From Marinobacter sp. HL-58 (GTDB lineage Bacteria > Pseudomonadota > Gammaproteobacteria > Pseudomonadales > Oleiphilaceae): a DNA stretch of 64,000 bases. A program made the position numbers and the translations under genes. Below, piece by piece: positions 1 to 9,483 of this stretch (position 1 is the first letter of the stretch; each line of letters opens with the position of its first letter). Location of the stretch: assembly GCF_001314605.1 (NCBI RefSeq), contig NZ_LIHP01000001.1, positions 407,230-471,229 of the forward strand. Reading direction: 5' to 3'. The notes beneath the pieces were generated by a model. That model was not told where the DNA came from, ran no database searches, and saw only the letters and a list, made by a program, of their open reading frames with translations.

Positions 1-799
1 GGCGAATTGCCCGTTTCTCTCCTTCCGCAAACATCGGCCGATTACCATTTCTCATGGCCCACACGCCACTGACGGTGGCGATGGCTATGCCTTCCTCGTC
101 CAGCTCCGGCAAGCGCTTTTCCAGATAATCCACGGTTACGGTGTGAGGATGGCCGATGCCGACGGCGCTGCCATTTTCCTTTGCCCGCTTGATCAGCAGC
201 CGGAACTGCTTGTCGACATATTCCTCGCTCTGCTCATGGTCAAGAAACACATCACGGGTGAGGGTGGGTATACGGTAGGCGGCGGCCACGTCGCCGGCAA
301 TGGACGAAGCAATGGTGCGGCTGTCAACGAAATAGACCGGGTAGTGGTCAAGCTCTGCCATTACCCAGTCCATGGCGTCCAGTTGCTGGGTGAGCAGGCT
401 GCCCATGTGGTTATTTACACCACGAACATGGGGAATGGACTGAAGCGCACGGCGTAGCGTTGTTGCCATGCTGTCCTTGTCCATGCCCGGGCTAAGGCCG
501 CCAGGCCCAAGGCCAATATTGCGGGTATTGGCCATGGGAGCATGAAGCATGATTTCCTTCTGCTGCCGGTGGGCCTGCTCCGCCAGTTCAGTGGTGTGCC
601 GGCGGTATGGCAGGAACGCCAGGGTGATGGGCTGGTCCAGAGCTATCAGCCTTTTGCCCTCTGCCAGGTTATGCCCCATGTCATCAATGATGATGGCTAT
701 GGTAGGTGGCACCTGGTGCGAATCACCCCGCTCTTCCCCGGAGCCGGCGGGCGATACCACCGCGAGGATGGCTGCAATCAGCGTTGCTGGTGCTTTCAA
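1..799 (-). CDS. Divergent polysaccharide deacetylase, YibQ/DUF610 family (3' end outside window)
   Basis: About 266 residues are visible; the C-terminus lies beyond base 1. The protein opens with a short hydrophobic signal peptide (KAPATLIAAILAVVSPAG) followed by the family hallmark IAIIIDDMGHNLAEG, then LAFLPYRRHT, MLHAPM and GVNNHMGSLLT. A conserved VGIGHPHTVT appears near the end. These are the metal-site and core strands of the divergent NodB-fold (DUF610) proteins. The start appears to be TTG at 799, overlapping the ctpA stop by 4 bases (TTGA), which implies translational coupling; no in-frame ATG precedes the signal peptide. The family sits beside envC and ctpA in many gammaproteobacteria and is presumed to act on envelope polysaccharide or peptidoglycan. 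The substrate is unknown. Confidence 0.85.
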   Translation of the reverse strand, partial: MKAPATLIAAILAVVSPAGSGEERGDSHQVPPTIAIIIDDMGHNLAEGKRLIALDQPITLAFLPYRRHTTELAEQAHRQQKEIMLHAPMANTRNIGLGPGGLSPGMDKDSMATTLRRALQSIPHVRGVNNHMGSLLTQQLDAMDWVMAELDHYPVYFVDSRTIASSIAGDVAAAYRIPTLTRDVFLDHEQSEEYVDKQFRLLIKRAKENGSAVGIGHPHTVTVDYLEKRLPELDEEGIAIATVSGVWAMRNGNRPMFAEGEKRAIR

Positions 800-2187
800 T
801 CCGCGCTTTCCTGTTCCGGCTTGTCACGCTTGTTCAGAATCCCCAGCCCCTTGAGAAGGTTCAGCGCCGAGCGCAGCTGGTAATCCCTGCTTGCAGGGGT
901 GCCTTCGGCTTTCTCTTCTGCGGCTTCCTGGTTTTCATCCTGACCTTCAAGGTGACCGCTGAGATCCGCTTCGGTAAAGAACGGCTGTCCATCCAGTTCA
1001 GTGAGTTCGGCCGGCTTCACTTCGATGTCCGGTTTGATGCCCTTGGCCTGGATGGAGCGACCATCAGGTGTGTAGTAACGGGCAGTGGTCATTTTGATGG
1101 CATGGGTCTCATCCAGCGGGATAACCGTTTGCACGCTGCCCTTGCCGAACGACTGGGTGCCCATGACCACCGCGCGTTCGTGATCCTGCAGTGCGCCCGC
1201 CAGAATTTCCGAAGCCGACGCGGAGCCGCCGTTGATCAGCACCACAATGGGCGTGTCCGGCATCATGTCACCGGGTTCGGCGTTGAAGCGCAAGCGCGAA
1301 CTCTGGATGCGTCCCTCGGTATAGACGATCAAACCTTCATCAAGCAGGGCGTCAGCCGATTCAACGGCTGCCTGGAGTATGCCGCCGGGATTGTTGCGCA
1401 GATCAATGATCAGGCCGTCCAGATCGCTGCCATGCTCTGATTCGAGGTCCTCAAGGGCCTTGGTGAACTGGGAACCGGTATCCGCCTGGAACTGGGTGAT
1501 CCGTACATAGCCATACCCGTTCTCGATGATGCGTGATTTGATGCTGGTGACCTTGATGACATCCCGCTCGACATCGATCTCGATGGGTGCGGATTCACCT
1601 TCGCGCATAATGGTGAGCGTGAGCACGGTACCGGGTTTGCCGCGCATGAGTTTGACGGCTTCTTCCAGTGACATACCCTTGACCGGCTGGTCCCCCAGTT
1701 TGATGATCAGGTCGCCTGCCTGCACGCCGGCTTTCTGGGCGGGGGTATCGTCAATAGGGGAAATAACCTTCACAAACCCGTCTTCCATACCCACTTCAAT
1801 ACCCAGGCCGCCGAACTCACCGGAGGTGCTTTCCTCCAGTTGCTCGTAATCTTTCGGTGCCAGGTAGGTGGAGTGCGGGTCAAGCTCCGAGAGCATGCCC
1901 TTGATGGCGCTCTCAAGAAGCTCGCGGTCATCCACTTCTTCCACGTAGGCGTCCTTGATGCGCCCGAAGACTTCGGCAAACTTGCGCAGGTCATCGAGGG
2001 GTAACTGCTCTTCCGGGTCCGGAAGTTCAATTTCAACCTGTTCGCCGTGCTGGATGCCTTCAAGCAGGCGCCGTGTTTCTTCATCGGTTTCCTGAGCGTG
2101 AATCAGGCCGGGCAGGGCGGTCAGGCAGGCGGCAAGGGCGAGTGCGCTGATGGTTGCGGCGTGGTTAAAACGTCTTACCCGTCTCAT
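796..2187 (-). CDS. ctpA: Carboxy-terminal processing protease CtpA (S41 family)
   Basis: 463 residues. There is a signal peptide at 1-32 (ends LIHAQ), a PDZ domain around 120-195 (GGLGIEVGMEDGFVKVISPI, then GVQAGDLIIKL) and an S41 catalytic domain around 215-395. The catalytic Ser lies in NGGSASASEI (about 320-328) and the Lys in SFGKGSVQ (about 349). This is a periplasmic Ser-Lys protease; relatives degrade or process peptidoglycan hydrolases and lipoproteins. It lies downstream of envC on the same strand with a 107-base gap, and the following deacetylase start overlaps its stop. Which substrate it cuts cannot be read from sequence, but the neighbours fit cell-wall remodelling. Confidence 0.95.
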   Translation of the reverse strand: MRRVRRFNHAATISALALAACLTALPGLIHAQETDEETRRLLEGIQHGEQVEIELPDPEEQLPLDDLRKFAEVFGRIKDAYVEEVDDRELLESAIKGMLSELDPHSTYLAPKDYEQLEESTSGEFGGLGIEVGMEDGFVKVISPIDDTPAQKAGVQAGDLIIKLGDQPVKGMSLEEAVKLMRGKPGTVLTLTIMREGESAPIEIDVERDVIKVTSIKSRIIENGYGYVRITQFQADTGSQFTKALEDLESEHGSDLDGLIIDLRNNPGGILQAAVESADALLDEGLIVYTEGRIQSSRLRFNAEPGDMMPDTPIVVLINGGSASASEILAGALQDHERAVVMGTQSFGKGSVQTVIPLDETHAIKMTTARYYTPDGRSIQAKGIKPDIEVKPAELTELDGQPFFTEADLSGHLEGQDENQEAAEEKAEGTPASRDYQLRSALNLLKGLGILNKRDKPEQESAD

Positions 2188-2294
2188 TCACATATCCTGT
2201 GTTGTTCCGATGGCTGGTTGATTCCCGAGTATTGCCGGACAGTATGGCGTTACCAGACTGATTTGTCAGCCTTTAGGGTATCACGAACAGTACA

Positions 2295-3431
2295 CTACCG
2301 GTTGCCGAGCCAGCTCCGGGGGTTGTCCGGTTTTCCGTTGCGGCGGATTTCGAAATACACGGCCGGATCGTCTGTACCTCCGGTGCGCCCTGCCTGGGCA
2401 ATGGCCTCACCGGCTTCCACCCAGTCGCCGGGACTGGTGTAGAGGCTGCTGCTGTGGCCGTAAAGGGTCATGTAACCGTCACCGTGGTCCAGAATGGTCA
2501 TCAGGCCAAAACCCCGTAACCAGTTGGCAAATACCACCCGGCCATAATGCACCGCCTTGACGTCACTTTCTTCGTCGGTGGCGATCAGCAGGCCATTGTA
2601 GCGAAGCTTGCCACTGGCATAGCTGTCGCCAAAGTTACTGGCAACCTTTCCATCCGCAGGCCACGGCAGCTTGTTTTTGAGTGACTCGAACGGGTCCGAC
2701 TCGTTGGGCGTGGGGATGTTGGCGATGGCCTCTTCCACTTCTTTCAGCAGTTTCTCCAGCCGTTTGCGATCTGACTCCAGCTCTTCGCGCTCGCTCCGGC
2801 GGTCACTGATATCCGATTTCAGTGCGGCGAGAGTCTCTTGGCGTTCGCTCTTGCTGGCAGTGAGTTCCTGCTGGCGGTTGGCAACATCCTGTTCAAGCCC
2901 GGCCAGACGCTCCCGGCCTGCTCGGACCTGTTCCTGGGTTTCTTTGAGCTGGCGGAGATTGGCGGCAAAGGTCTCCAGCCGGTCGAGGGTATCGCGGCTG
3001 AGATACTCGTAGTAGGTCATGGTGCGGGCAATCTTGTCCGGGTCAATCTCATTGAGCAGGACTTTGACCGCAGGCGCATCGCCCTCCATCCAGGCGGCGC
3101 GGATCTGTTTCTTCAGGCTGTCGCGCTGGCTTTCCAGGGTGCGGGCCAGTTCTGATTCTTCCTTGCCAAGCTCGGTCAGGCGCTGCTGCTGTTCCCGGGC
3201 CTGCTCCTGCAACTCCCTGCGTTCGCGGGTGAGGCGGCCGATTTCCTGTTCCAGCCGCGACAGCTGGCGCTCCAGTTCAGAGCGATCCTCTTCGGCGTCG
3301 GCAAGCCATTCGTCGATACCAGCGATCTCTTCCCTGAGTGCTTTTATCTGGCCAGGCGTGACCTGTTGCTCCGCCAGCGCCGGTGTGGCAGCCGCAAGCA
3401 GCGCCAGCACCAGCCACAGACGAGCAATCAA
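2295..3431 (-). CDS. envC: Murein hydrolase activator EnvC
   Basis: 378 residues: a signal peptide at 1-20 ([12 protein letters not shown]), a long Glu/Arg/Leu-rich coiled coil from about 22 to 245, and a C-terminal LytM (M23) domain (about 260-375) ending NPRSWLGNR. The LytM domain is degenerate: the first metal-ligand region reads [13 protein letters not shown], without the His-x3-Asp of active M23 peptidases. This matches known EnvC, which activates amidases AmiA/AmiB at the septum rather than cutting peptidoglycan itself. The start overlaps the gpmI stop by 4 bases (ATGA), so gpmI-envC is one transcription unit, a common arrangement in gammaproteobacteria. Confidence 0.93.
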   Translation of the reverse strand: MIARLWLVLALLAAATPALAEQQVTPGQIKALREEIAGIDEWLADAEEDRSELERQLSRLEQEIGRLTRERRELQEQAREQQQRLTELGKEESELARTLESQRDSLKKQIRAAWMEGDAPAVKVLLNEIDPDKIARTMTYYEYLSRDTLDRLETFAANLRQLKETQEQVRAGRERLAGLEQDVANRQQELTASKSERQETLAALKSDISDRRSEREELESDRKRLEKLLKEVEEAIANIPTPNESDPFESLKNKLPWPADGKVASNFGDSYASGKLRYNGLLIATDEESDVKAVHYGRVVFANWLRGFGLMTILDHGDGYMTLYGHSSSLYTSPGDWVEAGEAIAQAGRTGGTDDPAVYFEIRRNGKPDNPRSWLGNR

Positions 3432-4975
3432 TCGATCTCCACCAGGCTGTGACCTGTCATCTCTGCCGGTTTTTCAAGGCCCATCAGGGTCAGCAGGCTT
3501 GGTGCCACATCGCTGAGGCTGCCGTCGTCCTTGAGGGATACCTTGCGGGGGCCGATATACACCAGAGGCACCGGGCCAATGGTATGGGCGGTGTGAACCT
3601 GGCCGGAGTTGGGGTCTGTCATCTGTTCGCAGTTGCCGTGATCCGCGGTAATCAGCGCTTCCCCGCCCACTTCTTCAAGGGCTTCGGCAATGCGTGAAAT
3701 ACATTGATCAATGCACTCGGCGGCCTTGATGGCAGCATCCAGTTTGCCGGTGTGGCCTACCATGTCGCCATTGGCATAGTTGCATACCACCAGGTCGTAC
3801 TTGCCGCTCTTGATCGCTTCTACCAGCTTGTCAGTTACTTCCGGCGCGCTCATCTCCGGTTGCAGGTCGTAGGTGGCAACTTTCGGCGATGGCACCAGGA
3901 TGCGATCCTCACCCTCGAATGGCGTTTCCATCCCGCCGTTAAAGAAGAAGGTAACGTGGGCGTATTTCTCTGTTTCAGCAATCCGCAGTTGGGTCTTGCC
4001 CTGGTTGGCTACGTATTCGCCCAGGCCGTTGGTCAGTTGCTCCGGCGGATAGGCGCAGGCGGTTTTGATGTCGGCGGCGTATTCGGTGAGCATGACAAAG
4101 TCGGCAAGCTCAGGGTGTTTGCGGCGCTCGAAGCCGTCGAAGTCCTTTTCCACAAAGCAGCGTGTCATTTCCCGGGCGCGGTCAGCGCGGAAATTCATGA
4201 AGATCACGGTGTCGCCATCGTCGATGGTGCCTTCCGTGTCGCCGCTGGCCCGGATGCGGGTCGCCTTCACGAACTCGTCGTTTTCACCGCGCTCATAGGC
4301 CTGTTCCAGCGCAGTCACCGGATCTGCTGCGGTAAACTCGGCCTCTCCCAGGGTCATTACATTGTACGCTTCTTCAACGCGGTCCCATCGGTTGTCCCGG
4401 TCCATTGCGTAGTAGCGGCCAACAATAGAGGCCACCCGGCCAACGCCAAGATTCTTCAGCTTGGTGGCGGCTTTTTCCAGTGACGCCCTGGCGCTACGCG
4501 GCGGCATGTCGCGGCCATCGAGGAAGGCGTGTATGTAGACCTCCTTTGCACCACGCCCGGCTGCCATCTCGGCAGCCGCAAGGATGTGGTCTTCGTGGCT
4601 GTGAACGCCGCCGGGGGAGAGGAGCCCCATCAGATGGACCGCGTGGCCACTGCCAATTGCCTTGTCCATGGCTGCGCAGAGGGTGGGGTTTTGCGTAAAA
4701 GTACCTTCTTCCACGTCTTTGTCGATACGTGTCAGGCTCTGGTAAACCACCCGTCCGGCGCCAAGATTCATATGGCCGACTTCAGAGTTGCCCATCTGCC
4801 CCTGGGGCAGGCCAACGAACATTCCGGAGGTGTTGATCAGCGTTTTTGGCTGATTTTTCCATAGCTTATCCCAGAATGGCGTATTGGCGTTGCTGATGGC
4901 ATTATCTTCGGCCGGGTCACGGTGACCCCAGCCGTCAAGAATAATCAGTGCAGTAGGCTTACGCGTGGCAGTCAT
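3428..4975 (-). CDS. gpmI: 2,3-bisphosphoglycerate-independent phosphoglycerate mutase
   Basis: 515 residues, the usual length for the Mn-dependent iPGM family. N-terminal [11 protein letters not shown] supplies the first metal Asp. [15 protein letters not shown] contains the phosphorylated Ser, and [11 protein letters not shown] near the C-terminus carries metal ligands. It interconverts 3- and 2-phosphoglycerate in cytosolic glycolysis and gluconeogenesis. An in-frame GTG lies directly before the ATG (GTGATG); the ATG is preferred. The gene ends by overlapping envC. Confidence 0.97.
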   Translation of the reverse strand: MTATRKPTALIILDGWGHRDPAEDNAISNANTPFWDKLWKNQPKTLINTSGMFVGLPQGQMGNSEVGHMNLGAGRVVYQSLTRIDKDVEEGTFTQNPTLCAAMDKAIGSGHAVHLMGLLSPGGVHSHEDHILAAAEMAAGRGAKEVYIHAFLDGRDMPPRSARASLEKAATKLKNLGVGRVASIVGRYYAMDRDNRWDRVEEAYNVMTLGEAEFTAADPVTALEQAYERGENDEFVKATRIRASGDTEGTIDDGDTVIFMNFRADRAREMTRCFVEKDFDGFERRKHPELADFVMLTEYAADIKTACAYPPEQLTNGLGEYVANQGKTQLRIAETEKYAHVTFFFNGGMETPFEGEDRILVPSPKVATYDLQPEMSAPEVTDKLVEAIKSGKYDLVVCNYANGDMVGHTGKLDAAIKAAECIDQCISRIAEALEEVGGEALITADHGNCEQMTDPNSGQVHTAHTIGPVPLVYIGPRKVSLKDDGSLSDVAPSLLTLMGLEKPAEMTGHSLVEID

Positions 4976-5121
4976 CACTTAATCCGATGGTAGTTTGGTA
5001 AATTTACTAAAACGAACATTGATTCTAAACAGTTTCACACCCGCCGGCCACCCTGGTTATCTTCTGTCAGTGGGGAAGGGTGTGTATAATCCCGCCACAA
5101 ACTATTCAGCAAGGTGTTTTC

Positions 5122-5538
5122 ATGGAAAGGGTGTTCGAATTCGCGGTTAACCATTACATTCTGGTGTCTCTGTTTGTCGCTTTCCTGCTTGCCATACTGG
5201 TGCTGGAATCCCGCCGTGGTGGTGCGAAAATCTCGGCGCAGGGGGCAGTCAATCTGATCAACCGCGATGAAGCTGTTGTTGTCGATATCCGTGACCGTAA
5301 GGATTTTAACGAGGGCCGGATTACCGGTGCAATCAATATTCCCCTCAATAGTATCAAAAGCCGCGCCTCGGAGCTGAAGAAGTTCAAGGACAAGCAGATC
5401 ATTGTTGCCGACAAGATGGGCCAGCATTCCGCCATGGCCGTCAAGCAGCTGAAGGCTGAAGGTTATAACAATGTGGTTCGCCTGAATGGTGGTATTGCCG
5501 ACTGGAAAGGCAGCAACCTGCCACTGGTGAAAAAGTAA
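5122..5538 (+). CDS. Membrane-anchored rhodanese-like protein, YibN type
   Basis: 138 residues from the ATG at 5122; AAGG at 5111 is the ribosome site, which excludes the earlier start in the longer frame. An N-terminal membrane segment (HYILVSLFVAFLLAILVL, about 8-27) precedes a rhodanese domain (VVVDIRDRKDFNEGRITGAI). The active-site loop reads VADKMGQHSAMA. The catalytic Cys position is Asp, so sulfur transfer by the normal mechanism is not expected; from memory, E. coli YibN has the same substitution. The gene is divergent from gpmI and precedes secB. In many relatives grxC sits between the two, but here the 142-base gap is empty. Confidence 0.85.
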   Translation: MERVFEFAVNHYILVSLFVAFLLAILVLESRRGGAKISAQGAVNLINRDEAVVVDIRDRKDFNEGRITGAINIPLNSIKSRASELKKFKDKQIIVADKMGQHSAMAVKQLKAEGYNNVVRLNGGIADWKGSNLPLVKK

Positions 5539-5680
5539 CGGGTTACCCGGGCCTTGAACTGAAGGGTAAACTGTCGCACTGTTTCACATCAGCAGGCGGA
5601 GCCAGGCATTAAACTGTTCCGGCAGCATTCAATATAATAATGGGCCCTGGTTGCCCCCTTAATCGAAGAAAGGACTGAAA

Positions 5681-6181
5681 ATGGCTGAAAATGAGCAGGC
5701 CGCAGCAGGCAACGAAAACCAGACGCAACCTCAGTTTGCACTTCAGCGTATTTACGTGAAGGACCTGTCGTTCGAGTCTCCGAACTCACCGACGGTGTTT
5801 CAGGATCAGTGGAAGCCCCAGGTGAACCTGGATCTGAATACGTCCCATAACAAGGTCAGCGACAATCAGTACGAAGTGGTTCTGTCCCTGACAGTGACGG
5901 CGAAAGTCGATGAAAAGGTCGCCTACATCGTCGAGATCCAGCAGGCAGGGGTTTTCCTGGTGAAGGGTATTGAAGGCCCGCAACTGGGCCAGATGCTGGG
6001 TGCCTATTGCCCGAATATCCTGTTCCCATACGCACGCGAAGCGATCGATGGCGTAGTGAACAAGGGCAGCTTCCCGGCGCTGATGCTGGCACCGGTCAAT
6101 TTCGATGCCATCTACGCCCAGGCATTGAAGCGAAAGCAGGACGAAGCTGCCGGCGAATCCAAGGAAGAGCAGACACACTGA
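5681..6181 (+). CDS. secB: Protein-export chaperone SecB
   Basis: 166 residues, close to the family length of about 155-165. Typical blocks are QRIYVKDLSFESPNSP near the N-terminus (about 25-40) and CPNILFPYAREAID near the C-terminus (about 108-122), with the acidic, disordered tail usual for SecB. It is a cytosolic tetramer that keeps preproteins unfolded and hands them to SecA. It follows the YibN-like gene on the same strand and is closed by a terminator at 6206. Confidence 0.97.
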   Translation: MAENEQAAAGNENQTQPQFALQRIYVKDLSFESPNSPTVFQDQWKPQVNLDLNTSHNKVSDNQYEVVLSLTVTAKVDEKVAYIVEIQQAGVFLVKGIEGPQLGQMLGAYCPNILFPYAREAIDGVVNKGSFPALMLAPVNFDAIYAQALKRKQDEAAGESKEEQTH

Positions 6182-6205
6182 TTCTGCTTTTCTCGTACGT
6201 TAAAG

Positions 6206-6240
6206 AAACCCCATTCGTGCGCACGCCGGTGGGGTTTTCC
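6206..6240 (+). terminator. Intrinsic terminator after secB
   Basis: AAACCCCA (6206-6213) pairs perfectly with TGGGGTTT (6230-6237) across a 16-base loop and is followed by a T-rich run. The A-rich left flank means it may also work for the convergent gene ending at 6240. Confidence 0.75.
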
Positions 6241-6998
6241 TATTCTGGCCATTCCGACTTGATGCCCTCCTGGATCATCCTCTGGAACTCTCCACCTGAT
6301 CGCATTTCTTCAAGTGAATCTGACAGGCAGGGAATATCTCCTTTGCGGGATTCGTGTACCCAGTGATAGAGCGGAGACTCCAGTAGCGGTTCGCCGATCA
6401 CCAGTTCCGGATTGTGGTGCTGCGCAGCCAGGGCGTCCCATTCCAGGGTGAGCGCTACATCAATTCGCTGGCGGTTGAGCAGGCTGACCAGTTGAAAGGT
6501 GTCGCTGGTAGCAACCTGTGTGCTGTCTTCCGGTAGAACAGCGGCAATCATTCGGTAGCCATTTAGGAAGCCAATACGTTGCCCGGTCAGCCCGGCGAAC
6601 GCTTCGGCGGATTCTTTGTTGCGAAACAGGGGTACCAGCCTGGCGTCTGCAATAGCAACATCAAGTCGAAGCAGGGGGGCATTTTCCTTTACGGCCATGG
6701 GGATGCGTGCCAGTTCGCCGTCAGACTGGCTTTTCTCTGCCATCATCACGGCACGCGCCGCAGGAACGTCAAGATAACTGATGTTGAGGTCGCAGCTCTC
6801 ATAGAGGCGTCTGACAAATTTTTTACCAATGCCGACAGACACTTCGGAGGTAGTAGAGGGTGTGGTTATAACCCTGGTGTGGGTATCCTTTCCGTCAGTG
6901 TCGCTATTTTCCGCATTGGCTTTCCCCAAAAACAGTAACAGCAGCGTGCCAAAGATAGCGGTCTTCGCCGCTTTGCCCCGACAATCAAGCCCCTTCAA
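6240..6998 (-). CDS. Periplasmic solute-binding-like protein (SBP_bac_3 fold)
   Basis: About 252 residues from a TTG start at 6998, which has GGAGG ten bases upstream. ATG codons at 7022 and 7037 in the same frame are alternatives that overlap trmL further. A signal peptide ([17 protein letters not shown]) is followed by a small two-lobe domain ([20 protein letters not shown], then [13 protein letters not shown]) typical of extracellular solute-binding family 3 proteins. No permease or ATPase gene is nearby, so it is an orphan. Such orphans often have sensory or unknown roles. The ligand is unknown. Confidence 0.7.
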   Translation of the reverse strand: MKGLDCRGKAAKTAIFGTLLLLFLGKANAENSDTDGKDTHTRVITTPSTTSEVSVGIGKKFVRRLYESCDLNISYLDVPAARAVMMAEKSQSDGELARIPMAVKENAPLLRLDVAIADARLVPLFRNKESAEAFAGLTGQRIGFLNGYRMIAAVLPEDSTQVATSDTFQLVSLLNRQRIDVALTLEWDALAAQHHNPELVIGEPLLESPLYHWVHESRKGDIPCLSDSLEEMRSGGEFQRMIQEGIKSEWPE

Positions 6999-7446
6999 AA
7001 TCAAACTGCCTCCATGCTTCATAGACCACCAGAGCAACCGTATTTGACAGGTTAAGGCTGCGGCTTTCCGGGCGCATTGGCACTCTCAGGCAATGCGCTT
7101 CCGGAAGTGCCTGGCGAATGGCCGATGGCAGGCCCCGGGTTTCCGGGCCAAACATCAGGTAATCGCCGTGCTGGTATGTCACTTCATGATAGCCACGGGA
7201 GCCCTTGGTGGTCAGCCCGAACAGGCGCGATGGCCGTTCGCTGTCCAGAAAGCTCTGGTAGTCCGGGTGAACCGTGACCGTTGCATACTCACTGTAGTCC
7301 AGGCCGGCCCGCCGCATCTGTTTGTCTTCCAGGGTGAACCCCAGGGGTTCAATCAGGTGCAGGCGGCAGCCGGTGTTGGCGCAGAGCCTGATAATGTTGC
7401 CAGTATTTGGTGGTATTTCAGGTTCGTACAGCACCACATTCAGCAT
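6985..7446 (-). CDS. trmL: tRNA (cytidine(34)-2'-O)-methyltransferase TrmL
   Basis: 153 residues from the ATG at 7446; the longer open frame would run into the thiolase gene. This is a SPOUT-class methyltransferase: the N-terminus [20 protein letters not shown], then [11 protein letters not shown] and [17 protein letters not shown] form the knotted SAM-binding site. It 2'-O-methylates the wobble base of tRNA-Leu isoacceptors. It lies 7 bases downstream of the thiolase gene on the same strand and overlaps the next gene by a few bases. Confidence 0.95.
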   Translation of the reverse strand: MLNVVLYEPEIPPNTGNIIRLCANTGCRLHLIEPLGFTLEDKQMRRAGLDYSEYATVTVHPDYQSFLDSERPSRLFGLTTKGSRGYHEVTYQHGDYLMFGPETRGLPSAIRQALPEAHCLRVPMRPESRSLNLSNTVALVVYEAWRQFDFEGA

Positions 7447-7453
7447 TGGATGA

Positions 7454-8632
7454 TCATCGCTCCACAGCGAGGGCCACACCCATGCCGCCGCCAATACAGA
7501 GCGTCGCCAGCCCCTTCTTGACATCCCGGCGGGCCATCTCATGCAGCAGGCTGACCAGAATCCGGCATCCGGATGCCCCGATCGGATGGCCCAGTGCAAT
7601 GGCACCACCATTGACGTTGACCTTTGCCGTATCCCAGCCGAGATCCCGGTTAACGGAAATGGCCTGGGCCGCAAAGGCCTCGTTGGCTTCCACCAGGTCC
7701 AGATCGTCAATCGACCAGCCGGCCAGCTTCAGGCAGCGCTGACTGGCGGGGATCGGGCCGGTACCCATAATGGTGGGGTCTACACCGGCACTGGCATGGG
7801 CCCGGATGGTGGCCAAAGGCGTCAGGCCCAGTTCCCTGGCTTTATCGGCGCTGCATACGATCACTGCCGCGGCGCCATCGTTCAGGGAAGACGCATTTCC
7901 TGCGGTGACAGTTCCATCCTTTTTGAACGCCGGGCGAAGTTTTGCCAGGCCCTCAGCGGTGACACCGGCCCGGGGGTTCTCGTCCTTGTCCACCACCAGT
8001 GGGTCACCCTTGCGCTGGGGAATGGTCACAGGAACAATCTGGCTGTCGAAATACCCGGCGTCCATGGCGGCTACGGCCTTTTGCTGGGAAGCAGCCGCAA
8101 ACTGGTCCTGCTCTTCCCGGGAGATGCCGTACTTTTCCACGATGTTTTCCGCAGTCACGCCCATGTGGTAGTCGTTGAAGGCGTCCCACAGGCCGTCGGA
8201 AATCATGGTGTCCACCATGTTCCAGTTACCCATGCGCTGGCCATTACGGCTGTTCGGGAGCACGTGGGGTGCCTGGCTCATGCTTTCCTGGCCGCCGGCG
8301 ATCATCAGTTCGGCGTCGCCGCAACGGATGGCCTGAACCGCCATATGTACCGCCTTGAGCCCGGAGCCGCAGACCTTGTTGATGGTCATGGCCGGTACGG
8401 ATGCCGGAATGCCGGCGTTAATGGACGCCTGGCGTGCAGGGTTCTGGCCGCAGCCGGCTGTCAGCACCTGGCCAAGAACCACTTCATTGACCTGGTCAGC
8501 GGCAACACCGGATTCCTCGAGCAGGGCTTTGATAACAGCGCTGCCAAGCTGGTCGGCGCGAAGGCTGGATAGCCCGCCGCCGAAGCTGCCGACGGCGGTA
8601 CGTTTGGCGGCTACGATAACAACATCACGCAT
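7454..8632 (-). CDS. Acetyl-CoA C-acetyltransferase (thiolase II)
   Basis: 392 residues, standard for biosynthetic and degradative acetoacetyl-CoA thiolases. The nucleophile Cys is in [11 protein letters not shown] (about 88), the catalytic His in GHPIGASGC (about 348), and the second Cys in [12 protein letters not shown] (about 378). It condenses two acetyl-CoA to acetoacetyl-CoA or runs in reverse; relatives feed polyhydroxybutyrate or short-chain fatty acid metabolism. No phaB or phaC is adjacent, so the pathway is not fixed by context. Confidence 0.93.
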   Translation of the reverse strand: MRDVVIVAAKRTAVGSFGGGLSSLRADQLGSAVIKALLEESGVAADQVNEVVLGQVLTAGCGQNPARQASINAGIPASVPAMTINKVCGSGLKAVHMAVQAIRCGDAELMIAGGQESMSQAPHVLPNSRNGQRMGNWNMVDTMISDGLWDAFNDYHMGVTAENIVEKYGISREEQDQFAAASQQKAVAAMDAGYFDSQIVPVTIPQRKGDPLVVDKDENPRAGVTAEGLAKLRPAFKKDGTVTAGNASSLNDGAAAVIVCSADKARELGLTPLATIRAHASAGVDPTIMGTGPIPASQRCLKLAGWSIDDLDLVEANEAFAAQAISVNRDLGWDTAKVNVNGGAIALGHPIGASGCRILVSLLHEMARRDVKKGLATLCIGGGMGVALAVER

Positions 8633-8722
8633 GGGTTTTCTCCGGTTCTCGGGCAGGATTTGAAAGCTGTATACATTGTATCGGAAAGCCGGAATGGGCC
8701 AAAGCAGGCAATTGTAATCTGC

Positions 8723-9469
8723 CTACATATCAAGGCTGCGGCCACCGTCCACCGCCAGGATCTGGCCGGTGACAAAAGGCGCATCACAGAGCAGAAAGGC
8801 AATGGCGCCGGCAATGTCTTCCGGTGCACCGGTGCGGGCCAGCGGGGTCCGGGCCAGTATGCTTTGCTGATATCGCTCATCAACCGCTGCATCGCCTTCG
8901 GGCCAGAGGATGGCGCCCGGAGACACGCCGTTAACCCTGACTTCCGGAGCCAGGTCTTTTGCCCAGGACAGGGTCAGTGACGCCAGGCCGGACTTGCTGG
9001 CGCAATACAGGGGATGGTCTGCCAGTGGGCGCTGGCTGTAGATATCAATCAGGTTAACGATGGCGCCCCGGGACTGTTGCAGCGCCGGCAGGCAGGCCTT
9101 GCCCAGAAAGAAAGGGGCCCGCAGGTTGGTGTTCATGATGGCATCCCAGTCATCCGGGCTGGCCCGGGTTGTGGGGTTGGGATAGAAAACAGAGGCATTG
9201 TTGACCAGTCCGTCCAGCCGGCCCCAGGCATCTATGGCTTCGGCAGCCAGCGTCTCTGCCTGCCCTGGCTCGGCAAGATCAGCCCCGAAGGTAACGGCGG
9301 AATCTTCCCTGATGGTGTTCAGCTCTTCGCGGAGCGCATGGGCCTGATCTGCACGGGAACGGTAGTGAATGACGATGTTCCAGCCGCGCTGGTGGAGGTG
9401 CCGCGCTGTGTGGGCTCCGAGGCGGTGGGCAGCTCCTGTAATCAGTACAACGGGGGTTGGTGACGCCAT
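8723..9469 (-). CDS. folM: Pteridine reductase / FolM-type short-chain dehydrogenase
   Basis: About 248 residues. An in-frame GTG four codons upstream is possible, but the ATG has the better ribosome site. The cofactor loop reads TGAAHRLGAHTARHL: the Arg replacing the usual glycine marks NADPH-dependent pteridine reductases (PTR1/FolM). The active site shows IDIYSQRP and YCASKSGL (Tyr-x3-Lys). The C-terminus TGQILAVDGGRSLDM is typical. It is expected to reduce dihydromonapterin or dihydrofolate. It follows cca by 15 bases on the same strand. Confidence 0.8.
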   Translation of the reverse strand: MASPTPVVLITGAAHRLGAHTARHLHQRGWNIVIHYRSRADQAHALREELNTIREDSAVTFGADLAEPGQAETLAAEAIDAWGRLDGLVNNASVFYPNPTTRASPDDWDAIMNTNLRAPFFLGKACLPALQQSRGAIVNLIDIYSQRPLADHPLYCASKSGLASLTLSWAKDLAPEVRVNGVSPGAILWPEGDAAVDERYQQSILARTPLARTGAPEDIAGAIAFLLCDAPFVTGQILAVDGGRSLDM

Positions 9470-9483
9470 AGTGTGTCTCACTT

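Noticed and set aside
2047..4864. Long plus-strand frames opposite ctpA, envC and gpmI
   Set aside because: They are mirror frames of confidently assigned minus-strand genes, with no domain content.
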